From assembly GCA_016584305.1 (NCBI GenBank), contig JACEEZ010020943.1, forward strand, positions 40,001-104,000: a stretch of 64,000 nucleotides of DNA. Reading direction: 5' to 3'. The notes under the pieces were generated by a model. That model ran no database searches, was not told the origin of the DNA, and saw only the letters and a program-made list of their open reading frames with translations. Position 1 is the first letter of the stretch, and the number at the start of each line of letters is the position of its first letter. Made by a program: the position numbers and the translations under genes. This document shows, piece by piece, positions 13,801 to 25,800 of the stretch. This DNA comes from Chionoecetes opilio (taxonomy: Eukaryota > Arthropoda > Malacostraca > Decapoda > Majidae).

Positions 13801-16800
13801 TCGCTGCTTTTCCTTCCGAAAAATATCCCTTTTATGGTAACCTTCATAAGTGGACGAAGGTTGTCGCTCAACCTTCATCATGACTCTCGGTACGGGCCTT
13901 AGTCCTCCTGAATAGTTTTGATGTGTTTTGAATTAATCTGGTTCTCGTTTTTGTCGGACATCAATGTTTGTTTACATGTGTGTTGTGGGGGGGGGGGGGC
14001 AACCTGCCCCTCCAGGTCCGCCCCGCAAACATTGCTACATTTCACACTGCCATATTATTGGTAATATTCGTTTTTTCTCTATATCATCTATTACTAAACC
14101 AAACCCCACCTCTAACCTAACCTAATCTGATTTAACGTAACATAACTTTCTGGCTGAAATAACTGTAGATTTTCGGTACTACGTGTAATTCCATTATTAT
14201 TCAATTATTCAATGGGAAATGGGGCTCAAAATACTCAGAATAAAGAAAGGTACAGTGACCTGGTACACGATGATGTACGTAGGTAAGAGTTCTAGGACTT
14301 TTGAAAGCCCACTACCAAAATAATACCAATATCTATACTTCAAATATTCCACAAAGTCTAAACACATAGCAGAAAAGCAACAAAGGCATACCTACAACAT
14401 TAAATCTAAGCTATATGTCATAGGTAGCAAAATATTAGAATATCAGTTCGTGGGGGCATCCTGCAATATATTATGACCGATTTTGATTACCCTGTCATTC
14501 CTTTTACATTTTAACTAGTATAATTTTTCATTCACATTCACTGCACTGTGAATATTGTATTTAGATACATGCTCATTATCATTTCCTTTCCTCTGCAAAT
14601 CCTTTTTTTTTTTTAATTACTTGATAAATTTACGATTTTTTTTTTCCCCCTCAAAAACACCAATATTTTATTTTTTCTAAAAACCTTGTAAAATAGGGGT
14701 GCGCCTTATGCGGAGGTGCATCTTATGCGCCGGCAAATACGGTACATTAATATTTGGTCATATTTCCCTTGACCTTGATGACCTGCCTCATCCTCCGTGG
14801 CATGGAATCATGGAATCATGGAATTCCGCAGCAATTCTGATGACGGAGATGCCCTGTTCGATTTTTGTGAGGGCCCTGGCCTTGTCCTCTCCCGTCATAT
14901 GCTTCGAAGCCATCCTTGACAATCATGGGCAGTGTAGGGGGAGGGGGTCAAAAAGTACTGTGACGCAGTAAAATGAGCGTGGCTGGAGGGTGGAGCGGCA
15001 CCCCCCCACTTCAACATCTGGCTCACGCTGAATGGCTGAGCTGCACACAACCTGTCTTACTAACGAAGTACTACTGCCAGACGTACGATAAAACCATTAA
15101 AAATTAACCATGTTCTTTGAAACAAAGAAAATAATGTTACATATTTTCCATGTAACATTTTTTTTTGGCACAAAACTTTTATTTTATTTTTTTATTTTTT
15201 TTTATTTGCGCCTACTGTAGAATGTTATATGGAAAAGTGATGGAAGGAAAGTTGGAAAGTTGCTTAATATATGATAATGCAATAAGGATGGTTGATATTT
15301 ACATAAAATGCTATCAATAATGAAAGGTAAAAATAATATACGAAAGTTATGATAATTTTAAGGGGGAAAAAATATATTCAGGTCCTCCGTGGTGTAGTGG
15401 TTTGTCTGCTAGCTATGAATCTGCGGGCACTGGTTCGAATCGGGGCCAGGGCAAGTCAGCGGCCAGCTCAACCAGCTGTTGATCCTTCCTTTCGGGGTTA
15501 ATAATTGGGTACCTGTGGTAACCCAGATGTCACACTAGCCCTGTGTTCCGGTGTAATGGGTTGTCACCCACCACAGGCTCAAAGGCTAATGCGACGGAGA
15601 AGAGCACCGAGGCCACGCGCAGCATAGCGTATGCCCCCATCTTTACCTTACCTATTATAACAACTAACTTTAGAAAGCAAAGTAGTTATTTGTAGCAGAG
15701 TATAATTATCATGAAAATTGCCTGCAGTTGTGACTGCAGTACATGACTGATTTGTACATAATTTCCAGTAAAACGTCAGATCCAAGAGCACTAATGTCAG
15801 TGAGTCAACATAGACTGAATCAAATCAAGATATGAGGTAAAGGGCTTGAATTTATTTTTTCTGTAGTATTCCATTTTAGAGGTCATTATGTAATTATGCT
15901 TATCAAGCTGTTCCCATTTCCTGGGATTGACCTCTTGGTGTTTAGTTTAAGGATAGGATTACAAAGATGATAATTGTTTTTGCAGGATGAAGATTCAGAT
16001 GTGTTTGAAAATGGGCTTAGCTGGGAGAAGACTGAGGATGTGACCTCAGTACCAGGCTTCATCAACAGGCTACTAGAATGCTCAGTTCTCCAGAACTGCA
16101 ATCTTTCCATTACCTCCTCAGCGATTTCCAACACTTCATCATCATCCATCTTCAGTTACCCTAAGGCTAGAAAAATGAGTAAGTGATGTGCCCTTTTCTT
16201 TTCCAGACGTTTATTGCAATAGAAAGCTGAAGCTAAACCATGGTAGAAACTGACTCCCACCCACCCCCCACCCTCCTACACCCACCACCACCACTACAAT
16301 ACTTCCCCCCAAAATAAGACATTAAGGGGAGCGTCACACCATTTCTTAATTACCGGTGGATTGTCATTATATTTTTTGTCAAAAGTATGCTAATGCCGAA
16401 ATTATCCTAGCTCATTTTCAGATCCATAGCTTGATACGTAACTGAAAAAAAAAAAAAAAAATTTTCAAAGAAGTTAAACTCTTAATAACGTTCTTATCCA
16501 ATGACTTGCACTGATGAAAAAATTACCAAACATGCATTACAACATATCCAAACGATTCATCTTTTAAGAATTTTGAATTTCATTCTTCTTAAGTGTTTAG
16601 CATTTTTTTTTTTTTTTTCTTTATCTCTTAAATGTATTTGCTATTATTTGCAAATTTTTACCCAAATTGAAAAAAAACGAAAGATGAGAAAATCACATCA
16701 TTATTCCTCTTTCCAATGATATATTGTTTATTAAATTCGGTACAATGAGGAGTTTTCAAAGCTAACGCCGCCAGATGTCTCTCGCGCTCTCACTTCCTTT

Positions 16801-19800
16801 GAACCTGAATGCTCTATCATTTACCGTAAATTCCCTGTACTTCTTCGGGACATCAGAATTACCCAAAATACAACAACTGAAACAGTTCTTAATAAAATAA
16901 AAATGTAGTTTATCATTTTATTTTTCTGCACTTGATGAAAATATTGGCAAAACAATTGAATACTTGAAAACTCAATCTTTAAAAATCGTCTTTTCATGAA
17001 AACACACAAGTTCAAGCAGAATGAGGCTTCAGGAAATATCTACTTGTATGTAAGCATTCACTGAGTACCTGTTTGGGTGTGTGTGTCTCTCTTACGACAA
17101 AAATATAACCAAAACACAGTGTGGCGTTCAGCATCTCCACAGAAACCATCCCACGGTCAGGATCTGTTATCAATCACTTTCCTGTTGTCATCACACCGCT
17201 AGGGACTCAGGTCAGCTCCACCAGCACCTGCTGGCTGCCGCTCTCTTACCTCACGGCTCACATCCCTGATACTCCTAACCCCTCAACCCCAGAGGCTGTC
17301 ATCCTAACTATCATCACCCGCTGATCTCTTCACACTGTCTGTCCTCTACTGGAATATTCGTGGCATCCGCTCCCACATACCGGAGACTTTCGTCTCCTTA
17401 TTTCGTGCTCTGAGCTTCAAGTTCTCTGCCTCCGAGAACATTTTCTTATTTACCCCCATGCATATCCTGATTCCTAATTACGATTTTGTTTCCTCTTCTT
17501 GCCTTGTCCTTCAGAAAACAAACAGCCCATGTTTCTCCAAACGTCATTTCTCCTCCCTCTACCGAACTCCTTGTATTTTGATTGGCTTTAAAGATTCCCA
17601 CACTAACTGAGTTAGTCTTCTTCCTCCAACAGATAAACCTGTTGACATAGGATAAACCGGAGGACATAGGGTGATCAGAGGGAGAGAACGTGGCGGCGGA
17701 GCTCCCGCTTGTATTTAGTAAACAAACGTTTCAACTGTCTTGCATACAGGACTGTCGTTGAGGTGCCAAGCACTTAAATTACTTCTTGGTTAAATGTTCT
17801 TCGCAAGAAAGACAGACACACCCAAAACAGGTACTCAGCGAAAGCTTACATAGAAGTACATACTTCCTGAAGCCTCATTCTGCTTGAACTTGCAGAGTTT
17901 CCATGAAAAGACGATTTAAATTTTTTTTTTTTCATGTATTCCATATTTTGCCAGTATTTTCATCAAGTGCAGAAAAATAAAATGGTAAACTACAATTTTT
18001 ATTAAGAACTGTTTCAGTTGTTGTATTTTGGGTAATTCTGATATGTCTGTCCCGAAGAAGTACAGGGAGGTCCCGTTATACGAGCATTCGATATACGAGA
18101 ATCCAATGATACGAGATGTGTAAATTAGGGTCTATCTTCAATATACGAGATCGAAAATCCAATGATACAACATTCAAACTTGGTTGAGTAAAATTATCAA
18201 GTTCAAAATGCACGCCCTACCACTCCCGGGTTGGACAAAGGGAGATTTGGTTGACCCCAGTGAGGTCACCCCTAGCAAGCCGTGACTTGAAGGGTAATTA
18301 AGCATATGGCGTGGCCTGATATTTAGGGGTAATTAGCAGGTGTGCGGCCCCAACCTTGGGACCGCAGTCAGGTCACCCCTAGCAAGGCGTGACCTGAAGG
18401 GTAATTAAGCATATGGCGCGGCCTGACCTTTAGGGGTAAATAGAAGGTGTGCGGCTCCAACCTTGGGACCGCTACACTACCTTCTCTTGTATCATTCGGC
18501 GTCCCCTACATTACAACGTCTTTTTTGCTTGTTATGCATGTTTTATGTTTAATTAATGTGCAGTTATGTTATTTTGTGTGCTATTTTCTCTTGCAGAATG
18601 CTTTTTCTACAGAATAGGTAGTACAGTGTGGGTAATATAAACGCTGTGTGTTTGTTGTGTTTGCTATAGTTTATTTTAGCTTGAAAAACTTGTCTTTTTT
18701 TTCTCTTTTTTTTTCTTTATTTTTGATTGATGGGGTCCTGGAACCAAACCTATGTTTTACCATTAGTTATGTGCTTCGTTATACGAGATTTCGCTTTACG
18801 AGTATGCCAGGTGGAACCTAACTGCTCGTATCTTCGGGACCTCACTGTACAGGGAATTTACGGTAAATGATAGAGCATTCAGGCTCAAAGGGGCAGAGGA
18901 AGTGACAGCGCGAGAGACATCTGGCAGCGTTAGCTTTCTAGAAAACTCGCCATAGTGGCGAAGTTATTAAAAGAAAACTGGAAAAAGGCAAATTTTTCAG
19001 TAGAGAGGTTTAAAGGCATGCAGTTTAAAAAGCCGCGCTCCCTTTAAACCTCGAGGCTCAGTGAGTGAGCAGATGCTGGTTTGTTTGTTTACTCTCGCAG
19101 CCACGCTCTCTATCACTCTTGAAGTGTTGTATGACATAGCTGGTATCTGGTCCCCCTTTTTGCAAAAACTACTATGTAGTCACAAAAGGATGCTTGCTGT
19201 CAGACGCGCATGGACAGTGCTGAACTACAGCCAGCATTCTCTCTCTCTCTCTGAGCCACTTTATGCCTTGATGTCATCGGCATGGTGGTGGAGGAGGTAG
19301 AGAGCGTGAGGTAGATCAATCCTGCGCTGAATAAATGGTAAATGGTCTGAAGGGAGCAGGAATGGTGGAAGGCTGAGAGACGAGCAGCGACACCCGGCTT
19401 CTCCCTCACTACTGTGGCCTTGAGACGACCCTCTGTCTCACAGAGGGATTGAGAGGTGCCAGTTTGCCTATGCCAGTGAAAATCATAAAAAAATTGTACA
19501 TACAGATATTTTTTGGGGGGCAGGGGGGGGTGAAAATCAGCCATAACTTTCATTTTTTCTTCTTGCTTTATAATACTTTGTCACAAGCTTGCTCAAGTGT
19601 TCAACTACGCATGATAATTTTTTCGAATATTTTGATTTTTTTTGGAAATATTCGTGTGACGCTCTGGCATAGGCAAACTGACACCTCTCAATCCCTCTCT
19701 GTGAGACAGAGGGTCTTCTCAAGGCCACAGTAGTGAGGGAGTAGAGGGAGAAGCCGGGTGTCGCTGCTCGTCTCAAGGCCTTCCACCATTCCTGCTCCCT

Positions 19801-22800
19801 CCAGACCATTTACCATTTATTCAGCGCAGGATTGATCTACCTCACGCTCTCCACCACCATGCCGATGACATCAAGGCATAAAGTGGCTCAGAGAGAGAGA
19901 ATGCTGGCTGTAGTTCAGCAAACTGTCCATGCGTGTCTGACAGCAAGCACCCTTTTGTGACTACATAGTACCTTTTTTTAAAGCCCAGAAACTGAATGTA
20001 TACCTATATAGAGCTAAATGAAACCATAGCTGTGTGAATAAGGGTAGATGGTGTGTGAGTTATTGTAGGTCTCCTCTCATTTAGTGTTTGCTTTGATGAT
20101 TTCTTTTAAATGTGAAGTCTATCTCTTGCTCAGTGCAATCAATGGGAGATAGTAGTTGGGGTGTTTTAGATTCTCATTTAGATTCTTACTCACAGAACTT
20201 AATCGGTTAATCCCCGCATATATCGGACTGGCAGAAAAAGTTTGTTATATAGAGGTCTGTAAAAGCAAGTGTTTACTGTACTTGTATGCATTTTACATCA
20301 ATGTTAGAGGTTTAAGCTTTGTTGGTGATTTGTTTACAGGTAGCTTCCGCCATCCAGCAGAGATGTCCATTCAAGAGTGCAGCCCTCAGGATGAGTGTCG
20401 CATGTCTGTGGCCATTGCAGCAGCGTCTCACCAGGCCCTCGAGACTTGTCCTGCCCCTTATCTACACACACCTGTCTTGTCATCAGCTTTGAGTGCTCTC
20501 AGTGAACTTCATGAAGATGCCATGGTTAGTTATACTTGGTTAATTTCCTGTCATTATTTATATATACAAAATTGACAACTTAGCTCACTTCCTTAGTGTT
20601 TTCAGCGTTTCCTAATTTTTCATCATGTACACATTTTTTCTTTGGTTCTCCTCAACATGTAGGTAAAGTTCTTTGCCGCACTAAAAAAGTAGTATCGGGT
20701 TATGCTTCACTGGTTTTTCAACTCTCATCCCAATTTGTGAAGCTTATGAGTTGTAAGATTGCACTGTATCAAGTTTTTTATAGCCTTGCAGCCCATTCTT
20801 TGCACCATATATTGAACAATTGATTTGTATATATTACAGAACATATTAAGATGTTGTTTCTTGTTGATCTTGTTTTGGTTAGCAGCACCTCACAGCAAGC
20901 CAGCAGCAACTGTTACAGGCTATGGATTCATATTTACTGAAATATTGAAATACCTGTGGAACTCATATTTTCTTTGAAATGTTTTGGTGTTTATACCAAT
21001 TAATACCATTTTGAGCATCAGCACTCACTTATGCAAGCACTGATGCAATTGGTGTCACACTCCAATACAAAGCTTGAGAGTTAACTAGTCTATCTTTTAC
21101 ATCTCATTACATCAAGGCTCTCTTTGCCAATGAAACGTTTCGCATGAGCTAAGAGCTACGTAACAAAGGCTATGTATCCTTGCTGGAGTCATAGAAACAT
21201 GCTACCTCTAACACATAAGAAAATAAGAAAGCTACAAGAGGCCGCGAGGCCTACGCGTGGTAGTTCCTGTCACCTAACACTACCTACATCCACCTTTCAT
21301 CCCCATCCATGAACCTATCCAGCCCCTCTTTAAAGCTCCCTAATGACTCAGCACTAACTACCTGTCTACTGAGACCATTCCATTCATTCACCACCCTATT
21401 TGTGAACCAGTTTTTCCCTATTTCCTTTCTAAATCTACGCTTTTCCAGCTTGAATCCGTTACTTCTTGTTCTACCCTGCTTAAAAGCCGTAAGAACTTTT
21501 CCTACCTACCTCTCCTTTATTAAATCCCTTTATCCACTTAAAAACTTCTATCAGATCCCCCCTTACTCTGCGTCTCTCGAGTGAGTGTAATTTTAATAAC
21601 TTCAATCTCTTCTCATAACTTCAATCTCTTCTCATAACTTCAATCTCTTCTCATGACTAAAGTTATGCATCCCTTGTATTATTTTGGTCATCCTTCTCTG
21701 CACTGTTTCTAACAAGGGTATATCCATCCTGTAATATGGAGACCAAAGCTGAACCGCATAGTCTAGGTGAGGCCTGACTAGAGCCAGATAAAGCTTTAGA
21801 ATAACTTCCGCACTTCTACTTTTAACACTTCTGGTAATGAATCCTAATACTCTATTAGCTCTATTTCTGGCCTCAATACATTGTTTCCTAGGTCAGAGGT
21901 CTGGGCTCACCCTCACTCCAAGATCTTTTTCACCTTCTGATCTTTTCAGCGATACATTGCTTATGGTGTAGGGTGGGTTGGGGATGTACCGTACACTTTT
22001 TTTTTTTTAAATCAGGAAAAAAAAAATTGAGTGAAATCTGAATTTTTTTATTATGTATTACAAAATATAAGATATGGACTATATTATGTGTAAGGCACAA
22101 CTCTGGCAACATGATAAAAGCAACTGAAAAATAGGCCCGAAAAAAAAAACTAAAAACGTACGGACCATCCATAGGTGAGGACGCTCCATACAGAGATATG
22201 TATCGATAAGTAAAAAAAAAAATTGAAAATAAAAAAATCAAGCACAGTTGAATTAGGGCAACACATTTCATGAAATGGACCCTAGTGATGAAATCAAATC
22301 AATTTATATTAGCAATATAATAGTGCAAGCAATTTTAATCAATAAAAAGTGAAAGTAAAAAAAAGTTAAAATAAATTTTGACTTTGAAGTTCCTGGATTT
22401 TTTTTTTTTAATATATATTTGCAATCATATTAATACTTTCATTACCCTACATAATGTACTTAATCATGGAAATGCTTCTGTAGCACTTCCAGAAGGGAAA
22501 CATAAATTAATAATTATTTATAATAAATGCAGATGATTTAATGCAATATTTGGCATATTTTAATTTGATTGAACTTAACACTGCTTGGAATTACCTTTAG
22601 AATGTAGATATAGGCCTATAGCCTAGTTTCATTAGGCTACACAATCTTGACAAGCATGGATGGCAGCATGGAAACATACTGGTAAAACACCACAAGGATT
22701 ATGAACAGATGAATGAAATCACTACTGTGATAGGTGTCACTATCTAATATTATGTTGCTGCAACCTACTTGACATTATTGAAAACACATAACCCATACCA

Positions 22801-25800
22801 GAATTTTAAATTTTTTGTTTACACTGTGGATGTTACCTACATTTAAAAACCACACTGTACGAAGTGTCCACATGACACCATTCACATGTAAACCAACATT
22901 TCGGATCGTTCGTGTGGCTGGAATGTCTTTATATCCCTTTGGTACATCACAACTGAACACATTTCGATACTTAATACCTTACCCCCACACTGCTGGCATA
23001 TTCATGAACACAAGAGACCATGAAATGGAGGCCAAATATTACATGGGACATGCCAAAAACAACAAAACTCACCTCTAAAATTATCCAAGCGCCGACCATC
23101 CAAATCTCTCCCGCTCAGCTGATCGAACCCCTTTTCTCTTACTACATTTATACGGTAACTATCCTAAACCTATAAATATGGCCAAGGGAGCATTTGTACG
23201 TTACATCCATATGTACGGTATCTCCCCAACCCACCCTATCTATTACCAGGGTTTTTTTCTACCAACATTCATAACGCTGCATTTATCAATATTAAATTCC
23301 ATCTGCCATCTGACTGCCCACTCGTTAAGTTTATCTAAGTCTCCCTGCAATATGTTTACATCAGACTGTGATCCAATAATCCTACCTACATTAGTATCAT
23401 CAGCAAACTTGCTGATATCACTGTTAATCCCACTATCCAAGTCGTTGATGTAAATCAAAAATAGTAATGGACCCAAAACAGACCCTTGTGGAACTCCACT
23501 TGTCACCAGTCCCCATTCAGATTTAGAACCATTAATTATAACCCTTTCTTGCCTATTACTTAGCCAAGCTCTGATCCAATGAAGAACCTTCCCATCTATT
23601 CCATGAGCCTTAACCTTATTTAAAGTAGTCGTCCAGACCATTTCATCATTCCTGATTTAATGCAGTCAAAATATAGCCATGATAGAGTATGTCAACAATA
23701 TGTTGTCACATTTTGCATCCAGTCACCCGCTTTTAAAGGATCCGCATTCAAAATCTGTAAATTCCCCGTGCTCTCAAAACACAACTGTTTATCAGCAGAC
23801 GACGCACCATGGGTCGGCGACGCCACAACAGGGAGCCTCCCAGCACCGCCTGATACATATGCGCGGAGACTCTGAGAAAAATGTAGTACTTGGGGAATTT
23901 TGGGTGTTTCTGATATATTTTTTGTGCGATGTGGCATGTACTTGCATCCTGTGTGGGTGCAGCGTGGGGGCTGTGCCTTTACCGAGAGCTTAGCACCCAT
24001 TTGCAAACTGTGGGGCGACGATATATGTGTGCAGATGTGTGCAGCGGCGGCAAGCGGCGGGTAGTAGCAAGGCCACCGAGATGAGAGGGCTGCAGTACCC
24101 TGGCTACTACCAGCCGCTCCCCGTCGCTCCAAGGGTCTGCACACATATATCGTCGCCGTGTGGGTTGTGAATGGGTGCTAAGCTCTCGGGAATGGCACGG
24201 CTTTCTTGCCGTGCCCATGCAGGATGCAAGTATGTGCCGTGTCGCACAAAAAATATACCAGAAGCACCCAAAATTCCCCAAGTACTACATTTTTCTCAGT
24301 CTCCGCGCATATGTATCAGGCGGTGCTGGGAGGCTCCCTGTTGTGTCGTCGCCAGCAAGTTTCGCGCCACGGCTGGAATGTGGCTGTTGTTTTTCCCGCG
24401 CTTTTTACAAAAGTCATGTTTTTAGGGAAATAAGGCGTGAAAATGAATAATTTTTTGTGGATTAGGTATTTTGAATGACCATTCAACATAATTATGCAAA
24501 GAAAAAATGGGTCTGGACGATTACTTTAAGAGTCGCTCGTGTGGTACTTTGTCAAATGCCTTACTAAAGTCCAGATATATTATATAATCCTTATCATTAT
24601 CTGCCGTCTCATAAACTTTCCTATAAAAACTCAATAAATTGGTGAGACATGACCTACCCTTGGTGAATCCATGTTGTGAATCATTGATCAAACTATGTTT
24701 ATCTAAGTGCTCTCTAATGTTTTTTGCAATAATAGATTCCAATAATTTACCCACCACTGACGTTAGACTTACGGGTTGATAATTTGACTTTAGTCTTCTG
24801 TCTCCCTTCTTAAATATGGGAACAACATTTCCTTTCCTCCACAATAATGGCACATCGCCTATCTCAACCGATTTTTCTAAAAATGTGCACTAACGACTCA
24901 CTAACAATCTCCTTGCATTCCTTTAATACCCTGGGATACACTTCATCTGGTCCTGGCGATTTAAAATTCTTCATTTTATCTATACCCTCTTCCACCATTT
25001 CCCTAGTTATCACTATATCTTTGAGTTTCTCCTCATCGCTTCCTTTGAACATCTGTTCACTATCAGGTATCGTCTGTGTATCCTCCTCCGTAAAAACACT
25101 TAAAAGTAATCGTCCAGACCCATTTTTTTGGGGTCTAATTATGTTGAATGGACATTCAAAACACCTAATCCACCAAAAATAATTGATTTCCAGGCCTCAT
25201 TTCCGTAAAAACACGACTTTGGTAAAAAGCGCGCGAAAAAAAATCTTCCCTTCAACAGGGTTACGAATGTTATTGATGACGTCAGAGGAGGAACGCTCCA
25301 ATGTAAAAATCTGTCTGACACCTGTCGGCAAATGTTATGATGAGCGATTGTACTTCGGTGTCAGACAGTGAATCTGTCGCTGTGACAGATCTAGAGTACG
25401 ATGCTCAATCTGAGACCGAAATAAATGACGCTGCTCGCGTATACTATGAGGAAAACGAACCTCAGACCAGAATACGAGGCGGACGAACAGATGTTAGCAG
25501 CAACAACAACCCCTTACACACAACAACCCCTTACACACAACAACCCCCTTACACACAACAACCCCTTACACACAACAACCCCCTTACACACAACAACCCC
25601 TTTACACACAACAACCCCTTCCTTACACACAACAACCCCCTTACACACAACAACCCCTTACACACAACAACTCCTTACACACAACAACCCCTTACACACA
25701 ACAACTCCTTACACACAACAACCCCTTACACACAACAACTCCTTACACACAACAACCCCTTACACACAACAACCCCTTATACACACAACAACCCCTTATA

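Larger units (their letters stand above)
11831..14743. mobile_element. 2.9-kb TIR DNA transposon with captured fragments
   Basis: Ends are ACCGTATTTGCCGGCGCATA and the inverse GCGCCGGCAAATACGGT. The right end matches bases 1-203 of this window. No transposase is visible. The interior holds non-LTR fragments (about 12120-12360 and 13424-13520) and a nested palindromic MITE (13624-13898). Target duplication is unclear. Confidence 0.75.
16747..18952. mobile_element. Foldback element with long arms (interrupted by a Tigger-like insertion)
   Basis: Arms 16747-17110 and 17811-18952 are inverted copies, after removing the 18063-18847 insertion in the right arm. The outer ends share GCTAACGC and the ATGATAGAGCATTCAGG block. 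The 700-base centre contains a non-LTR endonuclease fragment. No transposase. Confidence 0.75.

Noticed and set aside
15385..15460. tRNA gene from A and B boxes
   Set aside because: No matching acceptor stem, and a conserved non-tRNA body follows; called a SINE. The same holds for 28545-28610 and 39211-39280.
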